Positions 11,963-23,229 of a stretch of 64,000 nucleotides of DNA are shown piece after piece. The DNA comes from Labia minor (lineage: Eukaryota; Arthropoda; Insecta; Dermaptera; Spongiphoridae). The notes beneath the pieces are model-generated. The model saw only the letters and a list, made by a program, of their open reading frames with translations. It searched no databases and had not been told where the DNA came from. Both the position numbers and the translations under genes were made by a program. How positions within the stretch are numbered: position 1 is the stretch's first letter; each line of letters opens with the position of its first letter. The stretch lies in the NCBI GenBank assembly GCA_963082975.1, contig OY720349.1, positions 45,613,962 to 45,677,961 on the forward strand, given 5' to 3'.

Positions 11963-12754
11963 TGAGGCCAGCAGGATCAAGGGGGCAATAAAACGCTGAT
12001 GTTGTTTGTAGAATCGGTATTTATTGCTTGACGTGTTCGGGAGTGTAGAGGTTACAAATTCGGTGTTGTTGAAGTCGCTGAAGGTGGCCGAAGGCGGATC
12101 GTCGGTGTGGGATCCAGAGTATGAAGTCCTCTCGGAGTGCTGCTAGATGGCCCTGGGCGGTCGGTGATGTGGCCGGGTCGGATGATGGTCCGTGAGCAGT
12201 GTGCGGGGACCGGAGGGCGACTCGTGGCCGATGAGCGGTTGACCGCAGGGCGACTCGTGGACGACGGTCTGGAGGACGGTCACTGGACGATGCCCGTGGC
12301 CCGGAGTATGGTCAGTGGATGATGCTCGTGGCCCAGAGGACGATGCTCGGGCCCGGGGAGGTATGGCTTACAGAGTCTCTATCTGCCTACTCTCTGCAAG
12401 CCGGGAAGGTGAGGAAGGGAATGATGGTGACGGAGCCAGCCATGGCAATGAGGGCCGTAGGCAGTCGAGGCGATGAGGCCCGGACGTAGCCGTCACGTTG
12501 GGGTCCCCAAGTGAGGGGACCCGTGCAAGAGAGGATGGTTAGGAGTGGATGGTGAGGATAGAACTGGGTTCCGGACTGCTGTTGGGCTGCCCTTATATAC
12601 CTCCAGCAAGCGCCTCTGGTCCGCCCTATTGGGCGTGTCCGGGGGCGGAGTTATTTCTTCTCGAAACGCCTGGAACCTTCTGGAAGTTTCTGAGAGCATC
12701 TCGAAACGTCTGGACTGTTCTGGAGCCTTCGAGCATTATTTGTGTGACGCCACA
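11963..12754 (-). repeat. 5' LTR of the TRIM-like element
   Basis: 792 bp. Its inner edge is followed by the primer-binding site and its outer edge by the TATG target duplication. Confidence 0.85.
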
Positions 12755-13591
12755 TATGTAATGTCTGTAAGCAAATTTACTCAAAAACTAATCAAGCTAG
12801 GACTTCGAAATTTGGTACGCCGATATTATTCACAGTTTGTAGATTTCTATCAAAATTTCGTCAAAATCGGTCAACCGGAAGTGGTACTTTACCTACACTG
12901 GTTGCGTTTACCTTTCAAGTAAAGTACCAGTTTGCTTCGAGATATTTGCTTCATATTTTGTATATAGATTTAAAAATATGAAAAAAATTCAGATACCAAA
13001 TTTCATCATGATCTGACTACATTTAAAATATCAGTTAACCGGAAGTAGCACTTTATTCTATATATAAATGTTACCAAATATCAAATTTGACACCAATAAA
13101 CTAACACGAACTGGCTCTTTATCAATACCAAGTATACACATTCTAAATATTCATTCACAACTCTTTATACCTATTTATATGCGGGAAAGTCTAGGGGAGG
13201 ACACTCCCGATTTTTTTTCTAAAAATTGTTTATGAAATATATCTCTTTGTATTTCATAATTTAAATGGATTCTAAAAATAACTAATGTTATTTTTTATTA
13301 CAATATTATAAATTTGTCAAAATAAACTTTAATTTTCGCTTATTTTGGGATTCCCTAATTTTTTCTAGTAACTCTAATGGAATGTATATACCAACCAAAA
13401 ATAAGAAAAGCTTAATCCTCAAGAAGATATTTTGTAATTAATGGTTGTATATAAATTAATTTACAACAGGTAAATCATAAACCTGCCTGGAAGAAACACA
13501 TCCAGGTGGAAAATAAAATGAAAATATTTTTTTTGCTTTTATTCTATAATTTCATTGTCGACGTTTCGAATACATGTCACATACTTCTTCA

Positions 13592-13870
13592 AGGCCTAAT
13601 TCTATCTATCTCTGTGGTCTGTGGCTCTACGGACCTCGAAAGTTGGCGTGAACTGTGTCTCTATTCTGAGCTACACCTATCCATCTTCTATTTTCTCCCA
13701 TCTCTCTCTTACGTCCCTTTCTTTATCCGCCCACCGAGTCCTTGGACTTCCAACCAGACTTTTCCCAATTGGTCACCCAACAAATATATTTTTCGCCAGT
13801 CTTTCTTCTCCCATTCTTGCTACATGACCTGCCCATTGCAACCTTTTATGGCTCTAGACTCCGCCAGACA
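13592..13870 (-). mobile_element. RTE-type LINE 3' end (family L copy 2)
   Basis: On the minus strand it ends with the family terminus (...gagccacagaccacagagatagatag) and carries degenerate versions of the ...HVARMGEE...GRPxxxxxxTRWxDN region. The plus-strand frames of 123 and 68 codons over this stretch are antisense shadows of the LINE. Confidence 0.75.
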
Positions 13871-13879
13871 AGTATAATA

Positions 13880-14150
13880 CATCTGACAAAATAATTGTTT
13901 TATATATTTTAATTTGATTTTCTTTGGTAATAATTTTGATGAGATAAGATATTATAATCCTTCGTGATTTCAGAACATAACTATTTAAATTTTTCTACAT
14001 TTTCAAATTTTATCTTCAAGGCCTAATAACATCGATAATAATATATATGTTATTATTTAATTTTTTATTATAAAATATTACAATTTTTTACTAACAATGA
14101 ATTATAAAAAAATACAAATTAAGTGGTGTGGTATTCCAAAGAAAGTATTT
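13880..14150. other. AT-rich DNA, no gene seen
   Basis: No feature recognised. Confidence 0.5.
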
Positions 14151-14155
14151 ATATA

Positions 14156-14532
14156 CGAGGGTGGGGTGAAAGGTTTCCGACCTGACCAAGAAAAACGATG
14201 TTTTTAATTTTTTTTTTTTTGCTTTATTCAACATTCAAGATAGCTGAGACCTGTACGATGTCAGCTGAACGTGTGTGAAATATTTTGCACAACCATTTGA
14301 ATATGGAAAGCTGTGTGCAACGTGGGTGCCGCGTTTGCTAAGGTTAGACCAAAAACTGCTTCGAAAAACCATTTCTACCGACAATTTGGCGCTGTAGGTG
14401 TAATCCAAACGAATTTTTGCGCTGATTCAATGTATCAGTGTTGATGGAGATTATGATGAAAAATATAACAAAAAAAAAATTTAAAAACATCGTTTTTCTT
14501 GGTTAGGGCGGAAACTTTTCACCCCACCCTCG
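14156..14532. mobile_element. Tc1/mariner-type MITE, 377 bp
   Basis: The terminal inverted repeats are about 50 bp long (CGAGGGTGGGGTGAAAGGTT at left, the inverted match at right with a few changes). They are flanked by TA dinucleotides (14154-14155, 14533-14534). Inner sequence has no frame. TA targeting and the CGAGGGTG start are typical of mariner-derived MITEs. Confidence 0.8.
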
Positions 14533-14534
14533 TA

Positions 14535-16470
14535 TACATGATAATATAACAATGCAATAAAACTTTAAAAAATATATAAACACTAATAAGAAAACAATGT
14601 CTCTCAATAAATTAAATAAAGTCAATCAAACATTTATTTTACATTTAAAATACATTATAATTCAAATTAAGGCTGACTATGTGTTGATGCTTATTATTAC
14701 ATATAATTACTTAATATTTAATTACAAGAAAATGACTCATTATCATTTCATTAAAAAATCTTTAATTATAATAATTATTTTTTCAATTAATTTTTATTTT
14801 TCCATAATTGTAAGTCCCTAAATGTTAATTCCAAAATTATAATTAATTATAATAATTAAAATTATGCCTTTATTGCTTAGGACTGAGAAAAATTAAAAAC
14901 AAAATTAAAACATAGAGAGTATTTTTAAAAATTAAAAATCAATTTCATTAAATAAATATTAAAATTAAAATCAAAATTATTATCCATGATAGATTAATTA
15001 ATCTTTATCTCTGTGACGTTATTGAAGTAGAAAGTTCAGGAAGCAATCACCAAATTATTCTAACCGTCCTATTATAATTAATTGAATGAAAACCCCAAAA
15101 TCTCTAATTTAAGAGAATTTACCATAATTGTTTTAAAATGAAAATTTATCAAATAAAAGAACAGAGGATAAAAAATAAATAATCGATTCAAAATTGTAAG
15201 CGTAAAAATTTATTAAAATGGTGAATAGCAGCAACCGAGTAAAAAGTTTATCATTGAAAAATGAATTACCCTCTGATTTGAATGTATATTATTTGTTGAA
15301 TCTATAATTTCGAATTTGTATTTATATTATGGATGAATGAATGAATGAATACGTTGAGAGAGAGAGAGAGAGAGTAAGAAATAAATTTGTAATAGCGATT
15401 ATAAATGTGTCTCCTTTTCCCAAGATCCCTTCGATTTATTCATTGTTCATGCAAAAGCACATTTGCATGTTTATTGGAATCCAATTGATGATGGACTGTC
15501 TATGTTTTTATAAGGTGTGAGAGAGGAGGTGATAAAAAGATTTTTTCTTATTATTTGTCGAAATATTTCAATAAAATATACAATATGATTGATAAATAGA
15601 AGTGAGTACAAAATATGTTATATTATAGTATAAAAGAGTTGAAAATATATTTTTCATTCTCACTAGAAAATCATTATTATAAAACTAAATGATAATCATT
15701 ATTAAATATTTGTAATATTATAAATTTAAAAAAAAATTAACTGTTTTCTGGAAGATTCAGATATAATTGGTTTGATTCCAGGCCGTTTATCCGAGCTGAT
15801 TTGGTAATTATATTACGACCCCTTGTGGAACAATCTCTAGTGATTTAGAGCTAAATTGAATTTGTGGTTTCACTGAAATTCTAAAGAAAAAAATTTACCT
15901 AAAGAATTATCTTTTTGTAATTTTAAGTATAAAATTATTTATATTCAATGAATTATTGAGATTATTTAAAGTTTGACAAAATTTTTTATTAGAGATGAAA
16001 TTTGTAGAATAATATCCTCTATAAATTGTTTCTTATAAAATTTTCTATATTTTTTTATAGTTTTGGAAATATGCCAACACACACTTTTTTGATATTTATT
16101 TGTTTATTTATGAATATATTTAAGAAATTTTAAAATATTATTGTAAAACAACAATAATACAGTTTGATAATCCTGTTGAAAATCAATTTCTTAAATTTTT
16201 TATAAATAAATAAAAAATAATTACTTATACCTCTTAATATTTGAGAAAAAATTTTCGAGTACAAACACTAATCTAGTATTCTTAGAAATATAAATTGATA
16301 ACATAATTTTAATTATTTTAATTTTAGAAGAGGATCGCAAGTTTAGACCAGATTAGAAAGACTCTTCAGTACTTTTAAATGGTTTTGAATACTGTGTGTG
16401 TAATTCAAGTACCAAATGAAATTTTTAGATATAAAATGGAATTTAAATTTGAAAGGAATTTAGAATTTGG
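14535..16470. other. AT-rich DNA with (GA)n and an octamer palindrome
   Basis: There is no gene. A GA-repeat lies near 15355-15375. An inverted pair of POU-type octamers is at 15448-15469 (listed separately). The 74-codon frame at 14597-14821 is low complexity. Confidence 0.45.
15448..15469. promoter_or_regulatory. Inverted pair of POU/octamer-like sites
   Basis: CATGCAAA and ATTTGCATG face each other across a few bases. ATTTGCAT is the classical POU-domain octamer. The surrounding 15405-15530 is less AT-rich than the flanks. Function is inferred from the motif only. Confidence 0.3.
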
Positions 16471-16479
16471 CAAGAAAGA

Positions 16480-17010
16480 GGTAATTGTTTACAAAACGGG
16501 AAGCTTCAGGGATTTGGATGAAACTTTGCTTTCCTTGAATTCCTTTTCTAATTCCAAAGTAACTTTTCTTATGCAATATTCTCGGTCTCTTATAGTTTAC
16601 CAGATAAAAATTAAAGTTTGACAGATAAATTAGTTATAAATGAGCAGCCATTTAATAAAGTTTTATTGACTAATTGAGTAATTATTCACTTATTCACTAA
16701 TTTTCGGTCTTTTTTTTTGGTTCGGTTTTGATATAGAAAAATTATTTAATAGATTAATTTTTTAATTTTTATATAACCAAATCGAACTGAAAATAACAGA
16801 AAATTAGTGGAGCCATCTACTGGTCAAATTAACAAAACATGGTAGCTAAATAGAAATCAATGGATTTATATTCAAATTTTATTAAAGTTTATCTTGTAAA
16901 CTAAAAGAGACCGAAAAAAATTTTATAAGAAAAGTTTCTTTGGAATTAGAAAAGGAATTCACTGGCAAAGTTTCATCCAAATCTCTGAATCTTCCCGTTG
17001 TGTAAACAAT
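16480..17010. repeat. Fold-back element: long inverted repeat
   Basis: The left arm (about 16481-16640, with AATTGTTTACAAAACGGGAAG and GGATTTGGATGAAACTTTGC-like blocks) is repeated inverted in the right arm (about 16850-17008) with scattered mismatches. A smaller nested palindrome (CACTAATTTTCGGTC at 16690-16710, inverted near 16800) forms the loop. The 80-codon plus frame at 16379-16621 overlaps the left arm and has no recognisable domain. It is probably a fold-back transposon or a head-to-head insertion pair. Its transcript would form a long hairpin. Confidence 0.6.
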
Positions 17011-17526
17011 TACAATTGATTAATCTAATTAATCTATTTATTATCTCTAAAAATTTTCATTAGCCTATTGGCCTATTCAATTCTATTACTTTGTATGTTA
17101 AAATAAGATTTTAAGTAAACCTCTCTCTACGCTCTTTTCCGGACTCCAAATTTTTACTAGAAAAAAATCAATGATAATCAATATAATTTATTAATGCCCA
17201 TAATAAGGTAATATACGTATAAAATATTAAACAATTATTTATTTATCAAACATAATATAAAAGACGTCCCGGTGTCATGTTGGAGGGAGGATTAGTCATT
17301 GCTTCTGTCTACTAAGATCTGCTGTATCTCGGAAGAACACATAAAAGATTCACTCTCTTTATCACTAAATGTAACTTGGTTGATTATGTTGGTTCAAATT
17401 CATCAATATCCCTCGCTTTTTTCTTAAAGAACTATCTAATTGCTACGTGATATTTACGAATTTTTAAAACATCAAATAAATTAATAGCTTTAATACCTTC
17501 TTCATTTGGATGATTTTCTTTAAGAT
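17011..17526. other. Mixed unique DNA, no gene seen
   Basis: A GC-elevated patch lies at about 17270-17400. There is no frame and no repeat ends. Confidence 0.4.
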
Positions 17527-17912
17527 TTTTACCGACCGACGATAGTAGGGGAGGTATTGTTTTCATACCAAATTTCACAAATGGAGATTTTTCACATAAG
17601 GAGATTTTTTACATATCACCACGAATCATGCATTGCATTGTATTGGTTTTATTCTCGAGAAAAATCATCTTTATTAGTTATTTTCTTAATTTAAAATTAT
17701 ATGACGTCATCCAGTCATTCATGACGTCACAGCCTGGTCTTACATATATATATTATAAATAAAATAAAATTAAAAATATTTATGTTATATGCCTCTCTGT
17801 TTTTTATTACATTAATAGATATATTAAAATTATTTGAAATTGTTTCTGTAGCTGGAAATTAATTTATTTCAAACCGTCGGTCGTTTCGGACCTGGCCACA
17901 GGTCAACTTATT
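17527..17912 (+). mobile_element. Family X element, copy B, internally deleted
   Basis: Both ends are intact, with paired TGACGTCA at 17702-17709 and 17722-17729. The stretch between the two internal copies of the 5' region is missing, including the (GTCY)n microsatellite. This fits recombination between those two direct repeats. Confidence 0.75.
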
Positions 17913-19145
17913 TTTAGCTGTATCTACATTAAACTATAGGCTTGAATCTCTGTTGTCTTTTTTTCCTCTTATGTACATGCACTCCATACTAACTCGTAAC
18001 TCGAAATTTTATTTGTAAATCGAGGCAAAAACGTCGTAACCCGAAAAACTCAAAAACCGTAACTAGATTATGTAACTATAATATGTAACTATAATAATTA
18101 TTTATTTTGAAAGGTTTAAAATGCAAGAAAATGATTAGTTTAAGTATATAAATGTTTGAATAAAACTGGATAAAAAATTATATATTTTCCTTTCTATGAG
18201 GAAGAAATTTATTTATAGCATTTTATATATTGTTACTCTCTTTAAATCGTTTTCACTTGGAATTACCTCATCAAAAGGGATCTTGAGTTAAGAGAATACA
18301 CAAGGTTGAAAGAATGGTAGCCACATTATTCATTTATTACAGAAGTTACACCATTTCTAAAATAAAAAAGTTTTAATATTTATCCATTAATTTAATACAA
18401 GAATTTATCATTATTATTTTAAATATTTAAATACTTGCATGTATATAGGTAATATTTACACAATTTTATATAATGTTATATCTTTAAAATAAATTTCCAT
18501 ATCGTTTGTGAAAAAGTTTATTTTTTTATATTTTTGTAAATTTTAGTACTTATTTGAAGTATAAAATTGTAATTTATTCTAAAAGAACCTAATAGTACCA
18601 TTAACATCAAAAATAATGTCTTAATTAATATTAGTGTTTGAAATTTAGCAAAAAGCTCAATTGGTTTCCGTATAGACAATTTTCCCGCCAATATCTTGAT
18701 CCGTTCAACTTAACTTCCTCCACTTACTTGCTAATTGTAAGTTTGGAAATGTATAGATGTAAAATGTAATTCCTTCTTATACATTATTCGGCATTGCTTT
18801 GTGATTCGAAACATCTTATTTTCAAACTACCCCACGTAAACTACACATCATACAAAAAAAGATAAAATATAATAACATAAATAATATCAAATTTTAAAAT
18901 TTTATAAAATTTCTAAGAATATTATGAATTTGGTAAATCATGATTATATAAAATTATTTATTTTATTTTTTTTAAACACTATTTTTACCTTACTTCAAAG
19001 TTGCACTGGAATATAAATTATTAAAAATGTTTATAGAAATTTGACTCAAATTTGTAAATTGAATGACATAGTTTATGTTCTAGGAATCTAGGATGATCAA
19101 GAACAGATATTTATAAAATATATAAATATATAAACAAGATAAAAT
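17913..19145. other. AT-rich DNA with possible unassigned repeat
   Basis: CGTAACTCGAAATTT and CGTCGTAACCCGAAA motifs near 17995-18050 resemble degenerate transposon ends, but no partner end was found. Otherwise it is featureless. Confidence 0.35.
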
Positions 19146-19147
19146 TA

Positions 19148-19430
19148 TGAATCTCCAGACATAGTTAGGGTTATAACATCTAGAAGGCTGCGATGGACAG
19201 GAGACGTAGCTAAAATGAGAGAGGAAAGAATGGCCATGGGTATTTTGGTGGGGAGACCGATTGAGAAATGTCCGCTTGAAAGACCAAGGACGCTGTGGGT
19301 GGACAATGTAAAAAGGGAAATGAGAGAGATGGAAGAGAGTAGGGGTTCGATGGTTGTGGCTCAGGATAGGGATACTTGGAGGAATGTGATTGCTGCGGTC
19401 AAGAGTCTAGAGCCACAGAGATAGATATAT
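19148..19430 (+). mobile_element. RTE-type LINE 3' end (family L copy 3)
   Basis: The best-preserved tail of the family. It is open from about SPDIVRVITSRRLRW through DVAKMREERMAMGILVGRP and RPRTLWVDNVKREMREMEES to AQDRDTWRNVIAAVKSLEPQR, then a stop and the GAGCCACAGAGATAGATA terminus. About 90 codons survive of a LINE whose RT would lie upstream. It is 5'-truncated. Confidence 0.85.
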
Positions 19431-19735
19431 AGTTTTATTTATGTTATTTCACAACCTTAGATCCAAACTCTGAACTTAAAGTGAATCTTGATTTTTGATG
19501 ATTACTATCATTGTAGCGATCGCATTGTTAGAGCCCTTATAAAGATCTGATTGCAGGTTAGATTAAATTCCTGATATCATTTACAAATCAGAGAATCAAA
19601 TTTCATTCAACATGAGTATTTATCTTTAATGCTATGTTAAAGTTCTTATTATTTTTTTTAATACACTTTATATTTTATATGGATATCCGCATGTTAACAT
19701 CGATTGTGGATTTAATCTAACAAACACCGAGAACT
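19431..19735. other. Unique AT-rich DNA, no gene seen
   Basis: No feature recognised. Confidence 0.5.
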
Positions 19736-19739
19736 TATT

Positions 19740-20110
19740 TTGAATTGAAGGAGTTTTTTTTTTCACGCCACTATCTACCTACTCTTCTTTCGAAATAGAA
19801 TTAACTCCCTCCCGCTTTTGTATTTCTATTATACTGTTCAATATTTCACCAAACAGCACGCTAGACCGGCAAAATAAAGGGAAGAAAAAGAGAAAAAAAT
19901 GTTGGCTGGAATTGAGTTGCTTGCTCTCTTTCTCATTGAAATTACATCGCTCTTTTCTCTCAATCTCGTCGATCGGTTTTTGGATAAAATTTATTACCAT
20001 ATACGACCTCCATATAGTATGTGAAGATTCCCACGAGATGTTCCCTCTTTGTCTGTTTAAAGGGTTTTTAATCGAATTAGCATTTCAATAGAAGCTTTTT
20101 TCGGATTGAT
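19740..20110. other. Unique GC-elevated island
   Basis: Mixed-composition sequence with homeodomain-like core sites (TTTTAATCGAATTAGC near 20065-20081) and pyrimidine-rich patches. A 73-codon minus frame (19779-20000) has no domain. It may be regulatory DNA. Confidence 0.25.
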
Positions 20111-20633
20111 TTGTATCGAGTTGTTCTTTCGTATTGAACAAAAAAAAAAAAACTATTACAAATATCAAATTTATTATTAATTTTTATTAAATAGATTGAA
20201 TTTTATTATTAAATCTATTTATTTAATATATTTGTATTGCATATTGATTAAAAAATATTATGAAATATGTAAATAAAAAAAATTATTATAATTGCTAAAT
20301 TTATAAACAACGATTTACATTGGCTATTATTTCAATCAAAATTATATTAATATATTTTATATATATGGGGATATAAACTCATACATTCATTCATGATATT
20401 CAGTTGTATACTTTTAATAGTTGCTCAAGCACCCTTCGGCGTAATGAATAGTATTTTGTTGAATATCCGATTGTAATAACTTTACATTCATTTTATATCA
20501 ATTAGTGTATTACAACGGATATTTTCTTTCTTCTCTATTTTTTTTTAATTTAATTAATAAATTAATTAAATACCATAGTGTATACTCTATGATATACCAA
20601 TATATAATTCTTTAAGACTAATTTTATTATACA
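20111..20633. other. AT-rich DNA, no gene seen
   Basis: No feature recognised. Confidence 0.5.
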
Positions 20634-21255
20634 TTTACCGACCGACGATAGTAAGGGAAGTATTGTTTTCACACCAAATTTCACATGTGTAGATTTTTAC
20701 ATATCTCCACGAATCAAGCATTTTATTAACAGAAAAAAGTATTTTTAGCATGATGTCTGTCCGTCCGTCCGTATAGATGTGTCCAGCTTGAACGACTCAA
20801 CGGATTTTGATGAAATTTGGTATATTTACTTAATGCATCAGTATGATGAATTGATCAACTTTTGGTGCAAATCCGGAAACCAGAAGTGGTAGTATTAGCG
20901 ATCGACGATAGGAAGGGAAGGGTTATTTTCACACCAAATTTTACATGAGGAGATTTTTTACATATCACCACGAATCATGCACTTTGTATTGGTTTTATCC
21001 TCGAGAAAAATCATCTTTATTAGTTTTTTCTTAATTTAAAATTATATGACGTCATCTAGCCATTCATGACGTCACAGCCTGGTCTTACATATATATTATA
21101 AATAAAATAAAATTAAAAATATTTATGTTCTATCCATATCTGTATTTTATTAGATTAATAGATATCTTAAAATTATTTGAAATTGTTTCTGTAGCTGGAA
21201 ATTAATTTACTTCAAACCTTGGGTCGGTTTGGGCCTGGCTACAGGTCAACTTATT
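20634..21255 (+). mobile_element. Family X element, copy C, full length
   Basis: Has the 5' ACCGACCGACGATAG, the (GTCC)n tract near 20755-20772, and an internal repeat of the 5' region at about 20898-20985. TGACGTCA is at 21047-21054 and 21067-21074. The 3' inverted end has diverged (GGGTCGGT). The terminal hairpin keeps a CCTG-GCTA-CAGG stem. Confidence 0.8.
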
Positions 21256-21819
21256 TAATATAATTTGGAATGGTATATAATGAAAGGAAATCTATAAAAA
21301 GAGATTATAATATATATTTAATATGTCGTTGTTTGTACTATTTCAATTTTAATAACATTTAGTGACCTTATTGGTTCTGTTTTAAAAAAAAACAAACAAT
21401 CTCCTCGTCACCTTGAAATTTGAAAATCTTTTAGCACAGCCATTTCTCCCGCCATTCCTTTCATTCCCTCTTAAATCACTCATTTTTTTGTTTGAATCTG
21501 TGGTTTACCCATTGGCTTTCATTTGGTCTATATACAGCAAAGTTTCTTGCTAATCTTTATTCACCCATTTTAGCCACGTATTTATTTTAATAATTCTATC
21601 TGTCATTTTTTATATAATTAACATTTGTATATTTATTGTTCAAGACTAGGAATAATTTCATATTTACCGATTTGGTCTGAATTTTTAATATACGATGAAA
21701 CAAATATAAAATATCATTATTGTGATTCCAAGAAAAAATTGGAACATTAGTTTTATATTTATTTTTTGAATTTAATTTCTGGGTTTCTTGATTAACAATT
21801 AATAAATTTTATGTTCAAA
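21256..21819. other. AT-rich DNA, no gene seen
   Basis: A slightly GC-richer patch lies at 21400-21560. Nothing was recognised. Confidence 0.45.
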
Positions 21820-21995
21820 TTTGAATATACTGTGGTGAAATTTCAGAGTAATGGGTATAGTTAATTTTGAGTTTATAGCTGTACAATTTTTTGGATATGC
21901 AGACTGAAAAATTCTCGAGGTCTTAAAACGTATACAATATTTAAATTTTAAGCAATAATTAGAGAAAAATCTTTTTTAATCTCTATAAATAATAA
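21820..21995 (+). repeat. Family Y interspersed repeat fragment
   Basis: Shares the AGTTAATTTTGAGT(C/T)TATA block and the downstream AATTTAAATTTT...AGC(A)AT block with 6160-6440. Confidence 0.35.
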
Positions 21996-22423
21996 TAATA
22001 ATTAAATAATAATTAAATTTTTTTAACTTGGTTTTCTTATTTGACAAACTATTGAATTAATTTAATAAAAATTATATTTATTAAACACGATTATTATTAT
22101 ATTAGTATTTAAGTAATTTACATTTGGGTGCAAGTATTGCGAATAGTCTAAATGCCAGGGGTTCCTATCAATTAGATTCTGCCAGTATGTCTGGGTTTGT
22201 GTGTGACTCAACCTCCGACAGCAATAACCTGTCAGTATCGAGCCGCTAAACAAGTTATCTATTAAAACTATCATAACTAACTAATAACTGATTCCCGATT
22301 ACGACCATCCCTCCATCCACACACAAATAATATTGTGAAAATGTAAACAAATCAATTTCAACAATTTTAAAATATTATAATAAATCTCTACTAATCTAAT
22401 TTCATACTATACTAATTTCATAA

Positions 22424-22424
<1 letters not shown>

Positions 22425-22463
<39 letters not shown>

Positions 22464-22558
22464 GATAGATTAGATTTAAAGTTTTTGAACAACCAATATT
22501 TTCTATCTTAATAAAATAGCAACCTATTTATTTAGTCCATTATTATTCAATAATATCT

Positions 22559-22598
<40 letters not shown>

Positions 22599-22600
22599 GA
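22425..22600. repeat. Two (AT)n microsatellites
   Basis: (AT)n at about 22426-22459, followed by GACAGATAGATTAG, and another at about 22564-22593. Confidence 0.9.
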
Positions 22601-22919
22601 ATAAATAAAATTTTGATTATTTTCTTTATAATAATATATTAATAATATCTTTTACAAAATAACACCTCTGTAATATGTGTGCATATGAATCTTATTAAAT
22701 GACCAATCTGATACTAGAACTACTTTCTATCTCTTGATAATTTTTAATTTTCTTTTAAAAAAAATCTTTATTTATGTAATTAATGTTTAATTTAATTAAT
22801 TATTATAAAATTTAATTTTATCCCTCTTGAAAAATGTTGCATAATATTAAGTAAATAAAATTAATTTAATTAATAACAATTTTTTTTTCTAAATTAAACA
22901 GGTTTCTTCTATTTTATAT

Positions 22920-23225
22920 TCAAGTGGTGCATACCATCTTCTGTTGTAACTGAATCGGATTTGGTTTGTGATGGGATGCGGGACCCATTGGACGCTTGAA
23001 TGAGTAAGTGCATTGGATGTTAAACCAATCGCATCTGTCGATCGCTCTATCTGATGGCCATTAACACTATATCAACAGGCGTTCATTATTTGTGCCCCAC
23101 CTTCAACCTTTGGTTCTGCTATCAAACTGACCAAACAATACAAACGATCCAACTCCGTGATAGCACCAAACAGCAAATAGTCAATAGCGCAGATTGACCT
23201 AGCAACCAAATTGGATCTATTAATA
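22920..23225. other. Unique GC-elevated island
   Basis: About 300 bp of balanced composition without frame or repeat structure. CCAAT-like boxes occur (ACCAATCGC, CCATTGG). It is a possible regulatory element flanked by AT-rich DNA. Confidence 0.25.
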
Positions 23226-23229
23226 TTGA

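Larger units (their letters stand above)
10964..12754 (-). mobile_element. LTR retroelement, TRIM-like, Ty3/Gypsy-like primer site, young
   Basis: Two direct repeats lie exactly 999 bp apart, begin TG and end CA, and are flanked by a 4-bp TATG target duplication (10960-10963, 12755-12758). The interior is only 207 bp. On the minus strand it has a primer-binding site TGGTGACCCCGACGTGAT two bases after the 5' LTR (11943-11960) and a purine tract before the 3' LTR (11756-11767). It has no gag or pol, so it is defective and must have depended on a relative. The LTRs look almost identical by eye, which indicates recent insertion. GC content is far above the surroundings. Open frames on either strand within it are not supported as genes. 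Confidence 0.85.
10817..13215 (+). mobile_element. Family Z Helentron-like element, split by an LTR element
   Basis: The 5' end ACTTTCCCGCATA (10817-10829, after a T-run) has a perfect 13-base inverted match TATGCGGGAAAGT at 13178-13190. Just beyond that lies a hairpin GGGAG-GACA-CTCCC (13195-13208) and a T-run. This is the asymmetric inverted repeat plus 3' hairpin layout of Helentron/Helitron2 elements. The body has CGGTCAACCGGAAGTGG and AACCGGAAGTAGC motifs in a tract with no frame. About 600 bp are its own; the remainder is the inserted LTR element at 10964-12754. Confidence 0.65.

Noticed and set aside
11138-12922. Open frames of 60-125 codons on both strands inside the LTR element
   Set aside because: They occur twice because the LTRs are duplicated, have no domain, and follow from high GC content. 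They are not genes.
13506-13877. 123-codon plus-strand ORF
   Set aside because: It is antisense to a LINE tail; the minus strand explains the openness.
17990-18300. Possible transposon end with CGTAACTCGAAATTT motifs
   Set aside because: No second terminus, no target duplication and no other copy in the window.
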